Positions 1 through 10,744 of a stretch of 64,000 nucleotides of DNA are shown in pieces. This DNA is from Xenoacremonium recifei. Lineage: Eukaryota; Ascomycota; Sordariomycetes; Hypocreales; Nectriaceae. The stretch's first letter is position 1; each line of letters opens with the position of its first letter. The stretch lies in contig WOFQ01000003.1 of assembly GCA_012184525.1 (NCBI GenBank), positions 1,178,001 to 1,242,000 of the forward strand, given 5' to 3'. The translations under genes were made by a program, and so were the position numbers. The notes beneath the pieces are model-generated. The model worked only from the letters and a program-made list of their open reading frames with translations. It was not told the DNA's origin and did not search any database.

Positions 1-238
1 CTTGAAGAGGGGCAATTCTTTGGCTTTTTTGACGGTCTCAGTCAGAATTTATTCATCAAAGTCTTTTAATAAATGGCCCTTGTTTTCTGCAGAAACAAAG
101 CCAGCCAACCAATTTGGATATGATTTCTCCCAGACTCCATCAAGCCATCGAATTAAAAGATCCCTTTATAAAGAACGCCAGTACCAATGCAAACAAAAAC
201 CATCTGTCGTCCCCTCATTATCGTACAACTCTGAAAGC

Positions 239-1387
239 TTAGTCCTTGTCCATATCCTTAGGGGCGGGGTCAGTAATCCCTTCCTCAGAAATGGCGAAAA
301 GGGTATCGCTCTCAGGGAGACATGGGCTGTCGTAGATTTTGGCGATTCTCGTCTCTCCACGGCCCTTCTTGAGACTGATTCGTGTGGTGCTTGCGTGAGC
401 AATGATATTTCCTCCGATAGGCTTCTTCGGGTCCGGGTTGAACATGGCGCTGGGACCTCCGTCTACCTGAGCAACGACCTGGTTTGTAATGACAACGGCG
501 ATGCCAAACTCGTCAGCCAAGCGTTGCAATGTTCGCATAAACTTGGCCAGATGAGTTTGTCTGTTAGACAGCTCGCCTCTTCCGCAAAAATCCGTTCGAT
601 AAAGCGATGTGGCACTGTCAACAATAAGAAGAGAGAACCGGGTTTCGCACATCATTGCTGCTGCTTGGTTTAGGAGCTGGAGCTGATGGTCAGAGTTGTA
701 TGCACGGGCATATGCAACATTATCGAGAACCTCCTCTCCAGATAGACCGTAACGATTGGCCACGCCGAGCAACCGGACCGGACGGAACGTGCCCTCGGTA
801 TCGATGTACATGCACTTGCCCTCTCCGCCGCCCATGTCAAAGGGTAATTGGCAAGTCACGGCTAGAGTGTGGCAAATCTGACTCTTTCCAGTTCGAAACT
901 CTCCAAAAAGCTCGGTCACGGAGCCGGTCTCGATACCACCGGCAAGTAGCGTGTCCAGGTTCTTGGATCCTGTGGTGATGGAGATGAGCTCGCTCCGGCG
1001 CTGGTGCATCTCCGTGGCTGTGGTGAACCCCATGGGAACAAGTTTGGAAGCTGAAAGAAAATTAGAAACGTCTTCAATGGGATTAACACTCTTCTGGGAC
1101 GCACCCTCGGCAAGAATCTTGCCTGCTTTCTGCTCAGAAATGCCCTTTATTTGCTCCAACATTCTCCGGGGTGTGTACGCCACCGACTCGACAGTGTTGT
1201 AGCCTCCATCGACAACAAGTTGAATATCACGCTTCGTCAAGCCTGCAATTCCCTGATGTCAAACGTCAGCATCGAAGACAACCTGGTTGGGCCAATATGC
1301 TTCCCATACCTCAAGAGCCGAAAGTGGCGTCGGCGCGCCAGGACCAGTGGCATCGCCCATTTGGTTCTCATCATACTCTTCACTCAT
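239..1387 (-). CDS. rad51: DNA recombination/repair protein RAD51 (RecA family recombinase)
   Basis: RAD51 forms nucleoprotein filaments on single-stranded DNA and drives strand exchange in homologous recombination in the nucleus. The model has two exons, 1387-1310 and 1252-239, split by a 57-nt GT..CAG intron, giving 363 residues. The splice joins ..PLSALE to GIAGLTKRD.., restoring the N-terminal helix-hairpin-helix region (about residues 20-70). Walker A is GEFRTGKSQ (about 143-151, Lys149). Walker B is LLIVDSA, with Asp near 238. The ..KIYDSPCLPE.. stretch close to the C-terminus is typical of eukaryotic RAD51. The length is slightly above the family norm of about 340-350. The start was chosen as the only Met upstream of the intron in frame. 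An extended MluI cell-cycle box lies 136 bp upstream. Dmc1 is the alternative, but the N-terminal region and overall pattern favour RAD51. Confidence 0.95.
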
Positions 1388-1965
1388 TTTGGTCTATTAG
1401 AGGGAAAACAAAGCACAAAGCGAGCGGTTGAAAACAGAACAACACGGGCGAAAACGAGGGTTCTGGAGGAAAATTGGTAATCAGAGGATGCGAGGGGTGG
1501 TGTTGATGGAGAAGCGCGGTGGGACGCGTCGCGGGCTGAGGCAGCAGCGCCACCAGTGTACGCCAAATCACGTGCCTCCTAAATGGCAACAACTGAGCAT
1601 TGGCATTAGCATAACTTATACGATCGCGAAATATGATTAATAATTTTTGTCCAAGTATTTCACTAATTATTTCACTCTTAGGCATTCACGTTTGCAAAGG
1701 TTTGATGTTTTTTCAACTTTTGTGTTTCTATTATTCCTATTATATAAGGAGGGAAACACTAGTAGTGGTAGGCAAAGGAGTGACAGATGGCCATCTTCAA
1801 TCTCCCATCCTTGCAATGTCCATTCTCAGCAAGCAACCTTCCAAATTCCAAATTCCAAATCCATGCAAGTATTACAAAGTCGTTATCAATCTCAATGAAG
1901 AAAGACTAGAACGCCGTCGCAATGCTATGATGACTTTCTCGACTGTGGTGGTCTGATGGATTCCC
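1388..1965. other. Intergenic: rad51 promoter and hsp30 3' region
   Basis: The part nearest rad51 (1388-1600) is moderately GC-rich and holds the MCB element. The rest, 1600-1965, is AT-rich and most likely is the 3'UTR and terminator of the neighbouring minus-strand heat-shock gene. I see no coding sequence. Confidence 0.6.
1523..1530. promoter_or_regulatory. MluI cell-cycle box (MCB) upstream of rad51
   Basis: The perfect 8-bp palindrome GACGCGTC lies 136 bp upstream of the rad51 start. ACGCGT is the known binding site of the MBF complex, which drives G1/S expression of DNA replication and repair genes in yeasts. The site itself is seen in the sequence; its use in this organism is inferred. 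Confidence 0.6.
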
Positions 1966-2598
1966 TTAGTTGACAGTGATGCGGCGGGACTCGTGCTTCT
2001 TGGCCTTGGGGACGACAATGTTGAGGATGCCGTCCTTGAAGCTGGCAGTCACCGCTTCCTGGTCGACGCGAGTCGGGAAGTTGAAGCTTCGGGAGAACTC
2101 GCCGACACTGCGTTCAGTGAGCCAGTACTTGGCGCGGTCCGCAGGCTTGGACTCCTTGGGAGCCTCAGTCTCGGCCTTGGTCACCTCGGTGCCGGTCTCG
2201 TGGGCGATGGACTCGTACTCCTCCTCAACGGTCGCGTGGTGGTTGTTCTTGTGCTCTTCCTCGCCCTCAGTGATGGCTGCCGTGGGCTTCTCGCCCTCGA
2301 CGAGGCCAGCGGGAGGAGTGCCTGCAGTATAAGTGCGCTCCGACTTGCCCCGGATGATCATGGTCTGAGGCTCAGTGAACTCGATATGGACATCCTGCTT
2401 GTTGATGCCAGGAAGCTCGCCGTGGAGTTCATAGGATTCGCCCGTCTCGCGGACATCGAACTTGGGCTGCCAGCTGGGGAGACCAGAGCGTCGGCCGGGG
2501 GTTCCTTGACGAGAGTAGTTGTCGAAGTCATCAAGGAGTCGGAAGAGGGGAGTGAAGGAGGCGTCGGAGTTGTAGAAGTTTCGGGGGAAGAAAGCCAT
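1966..2598 (-). CDS. hsp30: Hsp30-like small heat-shock protein (alpha-crystallin family)
   Basis: This is an ATP-independent holdase chaperone that binds unfolding proteins during heat stress. The 210-residue protein begins MAFFPRNFYNSD. Its first half of the alpha-crystallin domain (PKFDVRETGESYELHGELPG..) is separated from the second half (VGEFSRSFNFPTRVD.., ASFKDGILNIVVPK) by an acidic, low-complexity insert of about 65 residues. That insert is the hallmark of the ascomycete Hsp30 subgroup. The start at 2598 has a strong context (acaATGG). The frame stays open upstream, and an in-frame ATG at 2691 lies inside the likely transcript. A TATA box sits at 2813-2818 and several heat-shock elements lie farther upstream, so heat induction through Hsf1 is expected. 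No intron is seen. Confidence 0.92.
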   Translation of the reverse strand: MAFFPRNFYNSDASFTPLFRLLDDFDNYSRQGTPGRRSGLPSWQPKFDVRETGESYELHGELPGINKQDVHIEFTEPQTMIIRGKSERTYTAGTPPAGLVEGEKPTAAITEGEEEHKNNHHATVEEEYESIAHETGTEVTKAETEAPKESKPADRAKYWLTERSVGEFSRSFNFPTRVDQEAVTASFKDGILNIVVPKAKKHESRRITVN

Positions 2599-2812
2599 TG
2601 TGCGTGTTTGGTTGTTGAGAGACTTGGAGGCGATGTGCTTCAGGTTGTTGGTGGATAGTCTTCGAGGAAGTGTTGATCGGCAAGCCTGCATAAAATGCTT
2701 TGCTGAAGTGTTGGTTGTTTGGTTGTTGGTAGCTGAGAGTTGCTTTGCTTGTTTGTTGAGATTGTGTTTTGATGATGAGAAGAGGTGAGCTGAGAAGGAA
2801 TTGGAGGTTTGC

Positions 2813-2818
2813 TTTATA
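2813..2818 (-). promoter_or_regulatory. TATA box of the hsp30 gene
   Basis: On the minus strand the sequence reads GGTATAAAGC, 215 bp upstream of the main start codon. It implies transcription starting near 2780-2790 and a leader of about 185-190 nt, which would include the in-frame upstream ATG at 2691. Confidence 0.6.
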
Positions 2819-2863
2819 CCTGGGTGAGGCAAGAGCAACGACGCAACCGTAGGTTCCTACATC

Positions 2864-3054
2864 TTCGGGAAGGCTCCAGGAACCGACCAGTGGGCGGTTC
2901 TAGAAATGTCGTGATCAATCCAATTCCAGGCAGAATCACGTCGCACAGGCAATTGCTGACGTGGGGCTGTCGTGATCTCGTAATGCTGTGTTTCCAATCG
3001 CCTCAAGAGTTGGCTGGTGATTTCTGGAAGCCGGTGGGCATCCGTGGAAGATTC
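2864..3054. promoter_or_regulatory. Cluster of heat-shock elements upstream of hsp30
   Basis: Inverted nTTCnnGAAn or nGAAnnTTCn units occur at 2864-2871 (TTCGGGAA, with weaker repeats continuing to 2882), 2898-2905 (TTCTAGAA), 3022-3029 (TTCTGGAA) and 3047-3054 (GAAGATTC). The first two lie 45-90 bp upstream of the TATA box. Alternating GAA/TTC units in 5-bp register are the established binding site of the trimeric factor Hsf1. Confidence 0.72.
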
Positions 3055-4242
3055 CAGCAGCTGCCAGCACTTACAGGTGCTGCGACCGCCCGACGGTCCG
3101 ACGGCGTCCATGCATCTTTGGAAGAAAAATCGTCTCAATTAATGAAAAAGCCAATTCAAGACTAGAATAAATATGTTTTACAGCTAAATTATACAATCGC
3201 ATCACTCGACACTTCTATACACGTCCTCTCTCACTTCCCAAGTCCTCTGTGATTGCAGTCGTAGAGGTGAACAGATGGTCCGTGCACGCCAGGACGAGGA
3301 CCCTGAAAGCTGACATAATACACTTTTCTCCGGATTTTCACCAGCCCTGGGACAGAGGCCAGCCACTAACAGCGGAATGACGTCAAGAGTCCCGGTGTCA
3401 CTTTGGAAGCCCGCCTGTCCCGCCTGCTAACATGTCATCCAGCCTACCAAAATTACAACCGAAAAAAAATTCAATGGAGCGGCCAGACTACTGCAAGTCA
3501 ATGCAGCTTTCTGTTACGCGGACCTCCATTTCTGCTTGTGAGGAGAAATGACCAGGATGCAGGACTTGGCACACACCGCCCGCCCAAGACAGTTGACATG
3601 CGGGAGGCTGCACTGTGTTGTAACAACCCCTGAAGTTTCAAGCCTCCGACGTCATCTTCGCGACCCAAGTCAGCCGACAGCACCAGCGCAATGCTGCCCT
3701 GCAATCCAACCTCACCTTATGTGGATGCGGTGGATGCGCTCCATGGTGCCTTCGCATCATGAGTCGCCTCTGAGTGTCTCGGAATGAATCCCTCCCGCGC
3801 CTCGTAACGGCCTGGGAGTCGGTGGCTGTCTGCCGTGTCTTGCCGCCCATCGAGCCTGTGAGCTAACAACCTAACATCACTAGTTGCAGCCAGCCGGGTC
3901 TGTAGCCTGAATCGGATTTCAAAATGCCCTGCAAAATGCGTTTTTCTTCTAATCCCCCAAGGCGCCTGTCCCGCCACCGAGCCTCCTGCTATGTCATTGA
4001 CTCCCGATAATTAGAGGCCGTGGGTGTAGCTCGTACTCGGCGTAGATACATTAAGATGAATCGTCAAGTGGTCTCCCATGCGTGATGTAGTCACCAATGC
4101 CCAGCTATGTCCAGCATAGACCCTAAATCGTCCGTCCAGTTCGTTTGAATTATCGCGTCCGCGAATCTATGGTCCCAAGTCAAATTCATTATAGGTCACC
4201 GTAGGCTTGACACTGGAACCCATTGCAAGTGCCGTCGTCTTC
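3055..4242. other. Intergenic between hsp30 and the YTH gene
   Basis: This stretch holds the distal hsp30 promoter and the 3'UTR of the YTH gene, whose stop codon is at 4243. Short open frames occur on both strands, but none has protein-like composition or splice partners. I see no RNA gene or repeat. Confidence 0.5.
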
Positions 4243-6287
4243 TTATTGCCCGTATGGCCGCATCGGCGGGAATCCGGGCATCATGGCCACGGGAACTCGC
4301 ATCCCGGCTGGTACAGAAACCGGACTCGGGATCCGATTAAACAGCCCGATCAGCCGTCGTCCCACGGATGGCTCGATCTCCGTACCGTCTCGTGCGATTT
4401 TGACCTCTCGGTTCGAGTTCCAGGGGTTGCGTAGGCCTCTCGTGCGGTAAAAGGGCAATCGTGTTGTCGAGAGCCACTCCAACTTGAATGGCTTCCCCCA
4501 CGTCTGCATAGCGCCGTCCTCCAGTGCTGCGGCGCTCTTCACGCTAGAAACGTCGCTTTCGGCATCTGAAAACTTGTCCGCATCCTCCTTTTCAGCTTCC
4601 CAGAAAATCGTGCCCCGAGCAGAGTCGTCAATAATGCGCCCCTTGGGGGCATATTCGGTCGCGTCCGTGGGTATGGCTTTCGGAAGATCGAGGCCCGTCG
4701 TGGCTTGCGCTTTCGGTGCGAACTCTATTGCTGCTGCTGGGTCGTCGTTGATCTTGGACATCATTCTCGCGTAGCCAAAGTATTCTCCGGACTTGTTTGC
4801 GGAGAAGATGAGGTACACAGCGTCCACAGCCTGTTGTCAAGTTAGCTAGGGGTCATTGTGATGCTTTAACGAATTTTTCGGATGAGTATACTCGCCTGAA
4901 AAGCATTGTTCAAGACATCTTCGTTGTGGGATTGCGTCGCCCAAATCCCAGTCTTGACGCTAAGCTCCAGGTCCTCCACTGTCAAGCTCTTCAAGATGAA
5001 GAACCTGTCTTTGGGGTGATTGGTGTCAGTTGGCGGTGTTGCCTTTGGCTGGGCCTCTTGTTCGGCCTCTGGATCCGTAGCATCACTCTTCGGCTCAGGT
5101 TCTACCTGTGGTGCAGATCCAGATACGCCAATTGCAGGGCCGGTGGGAGCTGTGATACCAGTGGCCCCTTCAACAGTACTCTTCCGTAGTCGACTGACAA
5201 GTCGAACCGACTGAAACTTTGAATCGTGAAGCTTTTGTTGTGCTGCTGTACAAGTGTTTTCGTCTTTGAAATTGGCAAATGCACAGTTGCTCTTGGAAAT
5301 GAGGAACAACGATTCGAGGCCGTGGGCTTCCTTGCACACGTGATGTACCAGGCTCATTAATTCGGTCTGAGGAGGAAGATTTCCAATCCAAATGGCATGT
5401 CCTATAACTAGTTTAGTCGAGCAAAATAGTCAAGAAGTAATAGCTGCTCTCACCGCGCTGACGTGGCTTCCTAGGGGGGCCGCGAACCGTACTCTGCCGT
5501 CTCTCTGTGCTTTCTGCATTCACAACGCTTTAGCGTCTTGACTCAACAGAGGACCATTTCAATACTCACCTAACTCCTGCCTAGATGGGGATTTGGGGAT
5601 GCGAGAGTCGTCTGGGTGGTGGGAGAGAGTTCGAGGATCGTTCGTGACAGGCCCTGCAACATACTGACCGGCTATCATCGCGTTGGGCATATGATGGACA
5701 GCACCAGGGTACTGTGGTGTCGGAGGATAATAATATGCTGACTGGTTGGGGTTCATCATCATCTGGTTGGGATAGTATGCCATGGTTTGTCTTGGAGGCA
5801 TCGCCTGTGCCGGCTGAGTAGGAGACATTTGACCAGCATAGTACTGTGACATTTGAGGCTGCTGGACATAGTAACCTTGGGCCGGCATGGCCATCGAAGG
5901 ATGCCCAGCAAACTGTGGCATCTGCGGCATCATGGACGGAGAAGCCCCCTGGTTGAATCGTTGCTGTGAGGGATGCGGCGCTTGGGGATACTGACCAGGC
6001 CGAAATCCAACTTGAGCGACATGAGGGAGCGAGTTGGCCATCGGTGTCATGTTGTATGGGTCAGGATGACCTCCGGGGTGTGACTGTGTCATATTGAACT
6101 GCGTCGTGAAAGCGTTTTGGCCGTGAATCGGAGTGCTATGCTGCTGATACTGAGGGGTACGCGCATAATCGGAAACGGCCTGATGCTGCTTTTCGTTTCC
6201 AGGAATGGCTCCAGACTGAGAAGTGTTCTGCAGGGTTCCGGCGACGTGTTCCTCGCCTGCCGTCGAGGTTGAGGGGAGATCTCCCAT
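4243..6287 (-). CDS. RRM and YTH-domain RNA-binding protein (putative m6A reader)
   Basis: YTH domains bind N6-methyladenosine in RNA through an aromatic cage. The model has four exons (6287-5570, 5513-5454, 5401-4896, 4830-4243) and encodes 623 residues. Residues 1-235 are a disordered Met/Gln/Pro/Tyr-rich region. A basic linker leads into an RRM-like fold at about 261-335 (HAIWIGNLPPQTEL.., CAFANF), and the YTH domain covers about 389-585. It contains KDRFFILKS, the cage-type Trp413 in KTGIWATQSHN, VYLIFSANKSGEYFGYARM, FKLEWLSTTRLPF, RNPWN and RDGTEIEP. A Trp at about 539 is a candidate second cage residue. The domain carries an acidic insert of about 80 residues before FKLEW. The last intron is GC-AG. 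Orthologues such as S. pombe Mmi1 and yeast Pho92 act in RNA decay, but whether this protein binds m6A is inferred. Confidence 0.9.
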
Positions 6288-7770
6288 CTGAATCGTCGTT
6301 TTTGATAGTCGAGACTAAAGGCCTCGCCAACTTTTGCAGTAGCCAGAGTCAGCGGAAACGCTGACCACAGCTCGACCCAAGCTGTATTTTGAACGTGATC
6401 GCGCGATGGGACTCGTACCTTCTCTTTAATATAGCCGTGGTCGAGGCTTTGGAGGCAAGAGAATCAGAAGATGTCCAAGGGCCAACACGTGTCGTATTAA
6501 TAAGGTGACAGAGGGTAGTCTTGACCGCGGTGAAAGACGCCACAAGTTGATATGCTATTTTCAGACGGAGATTATGACCCCCTGTCGGGGAGCTGTGGCT
6601 GGTTGAGCGGAGGAAGAGCGAGCAGCGTCCTCCACCACACGTTAGGTCGAAATGTGATTTGGATGACGTGCGTTTTCAAAGGGAAGGGTGTGAGGACTGA
6701 TCAAGGAAGTGGTTCTCGGGGGAGATCTTCTCTGCAGAAGCAGTAGATGACAAAGAAGCTGCTGCGAAGATCCGGGGAGCCAATGCAATGAGCGAGTCGG
6801 ACCAAGCTAAGGCAGAGCAGGGGGGCTGCAGTGCCCTACAGGATTGTGTCGAGTCGAGCCACACGCCGCAAGCTAACGGGCAGAATTTGGCAAGTCGACG
6901 TACAAGAGAGGAAACAGATGGAGGAAGCAATTCGCAAGGGGGGGCCAGCTGGCACCGGCAGTAAAATTCGACGGGTTGTTGGCGCAACAGGGATGCCTCG
7001 TCTTGTGCAATTGTAAGGGACGGATAGCTCTCCAGAAGGTTGCTCGCCGCGGGAACCCAGGACAAGGGTTCAACGACGTTTATGAGCCACAGCCAGTGGA
7101 TAAGTAGAGGGATATTCCACCCCAGGTAGCGGCAAGCCACGCGTGTATAGAGGCCGGGTTTGGCGCGAGCTCTCTCTCTCCCTGTGTCTCTCGCTCTGGG
7201 GAAGAGGAGATTTTAGGACTAAGGCAGGTAAGAAGATGGCGAGTTTAAGGAAGAAGAGGAGATAGAAAGTGAGCCGAACGGTGAGCTAAAAGACGAGCCA
7301 CGGGAACGCCAGCAAGTCGTCATGTATTTGTCAAAAGACCAGAGTGCTAGTAGGGGGGGCGACTCAAGATCTCATGAGAATGAGGACAGTGGCTACCAGG
7401 ACAGTGGAAACGCGCCAGTGTCAATTCTCCCATGTCCTGCAGAGGAGCTACGAGAGGTAAATGCCATCCGAGTGTGAACTAAAGGAGGGCGAGGTTAGAC
7501 AGAGCTTCGGGAAATCCAGAAAACCAGTGGCCAAAGAACACCTGGGTCTAGGGCTCACACGGGATGACGAGGCGGGAGGTAATGGCAAGCTCCCCGGCCG
7601 AGGGTCAGATGCCGGCCAAGTTGTCGACGTACCAGTCCGCCAAGCAGATAGGTCGACGCTTTTGCTTGGGAGGGGGTGAAACGTGTGAGAGGGGAGTCTG
7701 GGGGGGCGGACCACCGTTGGAGTCGAGGGGAGGCGTGGACGATCCCCGTCAGTGGGACATCGGGACCCGA

Positions 7771-8123
7771 AGGTACGCCTGGGCTCCGAGCTTTACGCAG
7801 ATCGAAGCAAGTACCCAGGGGGAGTCCCCATCGGCGGAGGAGAGGGGACGGGGAGATTGTGGGTTTTGAATTCTAAGACGTCGAGATGGTGGAGGGAAGA
7901 GGAGGGTGGTGGAGGAACAGAGGCACAAGTTGGAAAGAAGACGAGGTGAGGGAGACGGGTTATTGGAGGAAGGTGTATTACGAGGTACTTGCCGGAGGTC
8001 ATTGAGGGAAGGTACCTTCCCACGCAAGCAGAGCCCCAAGGTACCTGAAGCACAGCTGGGCTCACGGCGATTTCCCTCAACACATGGCAGGGCGGCTCAG
8101 GTACCGGCCGGAGAGGGAGGTAC
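7771..8123. repeat. Cluster of AGGTAC(CT) motifs
   Basis: AGGTAC occurs at 7771, 7983, 8010, 8039, 8099 and 8118. Two copies form the full palindrome AGGTACCT (8010-8017 and 8039-8046), and a related GTACCC lies at 7811. Six copies in about 350 bp is far more than expected by chance. The role is unknown; it could be a protein-binding site array or the residue of a simple-repeat expansion. Confidence 0.5.
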
Positions 8124-10672
8124 GGGAGCTTGCCTAGCACGGTGTGTTATACGGGGCGGGAGTCAAAGTCTAACGCGTGCCGTGAACTTGAATCCTGCCC
8201 TGTGGCTCTCGGGGTGGCGTTGGGCTGGCTCTGGCGGGCATTCTGACTTCATGGATGGCCTGCAGCCCGGGCTGGCTTATCCTTCTGTGGCAGCAGTCTT
8301 GTCCTGTCCTGTCTGCCTCTGTCCTGATGAGGGCCGCCGGTGCCACAGCTCACAATCCACAGCCCACAGCTTGCTACCCACGCAACCACGTCCCATCCCA
8401 TCGCCGTTCCACAGCCGGCTCTCTTTAGCACTGGCAGGGAGCCTGGTCGAGTTGCTCAGGTCCCACGCCGGCCAGCGAACGATTTCCTCCTCAGGCAACG
8501 GAGAAGGCCGGCCGGTGCAGCAGAACGTGTTAGCAGTTGGCAAGACTTGATGGCGAGCAGGGGCCCGGCTGGTGGGGAGCCCAGTAGCGCTCACTACAAC
8601 CGCCCGATCTGGGATCATGAACGACCGGGTTCTGGGGTCTGGAAGGGGCTGGATGAGAGGGCAGCGAAATCAGAGGAAAATGACAATTGACCTGTCTCTG
8701 CCCGCCTGGACTTCGCCTGGCAGGGCGAGCGAAGCCGCCGGCCATTAGGAGGCGCTGGAGCACTGAAGACGAGTTGGGCTGCACGCCCTGCTGGTGTCTT
8801 TTCGCCACCGCAGACAGCCTGAGTCTGAACAGATACGGTATAGAGGCGGTACAGTATCTATCAATTCTCAATTCAGGCACATACCTAACCTTTGCCCACA
8901 GACCAAGACCCAGATCGCTCCAGCAGAATCCCTGAGGTGCCCTAATCCCTAACCTGGCCTGGCCACACCCCCCCGTCCCCAACCATCCCCAAATCCGCTG
9001 CTGGCCATAGGCTGGCGGACTTCAACAAGGCGTCTTGCTCTCCTCTCTCTCCGCACGACCCTGGTCGCCTTGGCGCTGCTGCTTGCGGTGCCATCCTGGC
9101 GCCTGTCCGACATATCTCGGGTACTGCCACAATTGACCGTGACCGCTGCAAATTATCTGATGCCGGACAGCCTGCACGCCAGCCAGCCAGCCAACCAGCC
9201 TCTCGCCCTACGAACGGCGGTGATCTTTTCGGGAAGGAGGAGCGTAGCATCGCATCTCTGCTTCCCACCCTCCCCTCCAAGCATCTGACTGCTTGATGCC
9301 TGTCCGCCTGAAAAAGGCCTGACCGCCAGCGGCAAGCGCAGGAAGGCGCTGGTCGAGACGAGATCCAGACAGGGCAAGCACCCGCTGCAGAAGAAAAACT
9401 TTCCATCCATGGATCTCGCTGAGAGTCAATCGTTCATCCTTTGCTCATCCTTTGGGCAACCCTCAGGTCACGCCAGCACCACCCTTGGAACTTCCCCCTG
9501 CACGCTATCGAACGCATTTCCCCCGAACCAACCGCCGCCGCCGTTTGTTAGCTGGACCTTAGCTCTGCCTCGCCGGGCTGGAGCCGTTGAGTCGGTACTG
9601 AATGGGAGCACGACATGGCGAGCTTGGCTTGACACACCCATCGCCACCAGCCAGTGTCAATGAATGTGCCAGCCTCACATGCGCCGCCCCAGTCAACAGG
9701 GATGTCAGTCAGACAAAGCACGGTTTGACTTTTTCCAACTGGGAACAGCCGAGGTGGACGGGCGTTGGTAGTGCGATGGTAGTGCCAGGTGCTGATGCGT
9801 GGTGGTGGGTTCTTGGAGGCGATTTGGGGGGGGTCTCTAAGATCTGATCGACACGCGACATTGCCGTCCGCGCCGCCAGGACCCAAAGTCAATTCGCGGG
9901 TCTAGAGCTCGGAGAGGCCCAACAAGCTCGAACGAGTCGCCCGCCCACTGACACCACCCGTCACTGGAATTCAGCTTGCTTGGCCATGGCACAAAGAAGG
10001 ATTGCGGTCGTGATATCGGCGTCGCTACGCAAACTGGATCCCCCATGGATCACTAGCCTCGCGAGCTTGCCCATAGCCCATGCTGCTGTGGCGGCAACGC
10101 ATTACCTATTAGCCCACCCGCAGGCACTTCTGGTGGTCCAGCCCGGTCTATTGCTTCGGCCACCGTCTTCTCCGTTCTACACCGTCCACGAACGCTCCAC
10201 GTACCGCCCGCGCTGGACGACAGAAACTCTGATCGCGCTCTGCCACGGTGAATCCGAAGATCGACGCTCTTGACCTCGCGTCCCTTTCGCCTCTGTGGGC
10301 AGAGAAACCTCGAAATCCGTCGCCCACCTCGTCTCCAGCGTTCCCCCAGCCCCGGCAATCCATCGCATCAGCCACACGCCCCCCCAAGCAGAGGCTTTTC
10401 GTCAATCTCGTCGATCAATCCCGTTTCTCATCCACCGTCCCCGCCTGGCTAGGGGACCGGGGGATTAAGCCTCCCGCGACACTAATGCCTAATTGGACGG
10501 GCGACCTTCTCCGTCAATGGGCTTGTGGTTGTCAGTTGAACTGTGCTTTACCGGCTCCAACATGGGATTTGTCAATTCACCATCTTACTAAATATCGCAT
10601 TTCCCCTGGCTTTCCCATCCTGTTCGTCGAAGTCCCCCCTTCACCATCTCTTTACAACGACGGCTCGCACCA

Positions 10673-10744
10673 ATGCCGACATCGACGCCGGCGCTGCAGC
10701 ACCGCACGAGTGCATACCCCTCGCAACCTGCCACTCGATATTCT
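10673..10744 (+). other. Possible orphan first coding exon or short leader peptide
   Basis: After about 1.5 kb of pyrimidine-rich DNA, an ATG in good context (caccaATGC) opens 24 codons of protein-like sequence beginning MPTSTPALQHRTSAYPS. It is followed exactly by GTACGT, a plausible intron donor. Read through, the frame stops six codons later. I could not find a convincing second exon downstream, so this may be the start of a decayed gene, a short upstream frame in a non-coding transcript, or chance. Confidence 0.3.

Noticed and set aside
2..673. 223-codon plus-strand frame at the left edge
   Set aside because: It lies antisense to the RAD51 coding sequence and its 3' region, and has no domain or leader of its own.
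1993..2658. 221-codon plus-strand frame over hsp30
   Set aside because: Antisense shadow of the Hsp30 coding sequence; composition is Leu/Val/Gly-rich as expected for the complement of a biased gene.
7906..8550. 214-codon plus-strand frame
   Set aside because: Gly/Arg-rich low-complexity translation in purine-rich DNA; no conserved motif or splice partner.
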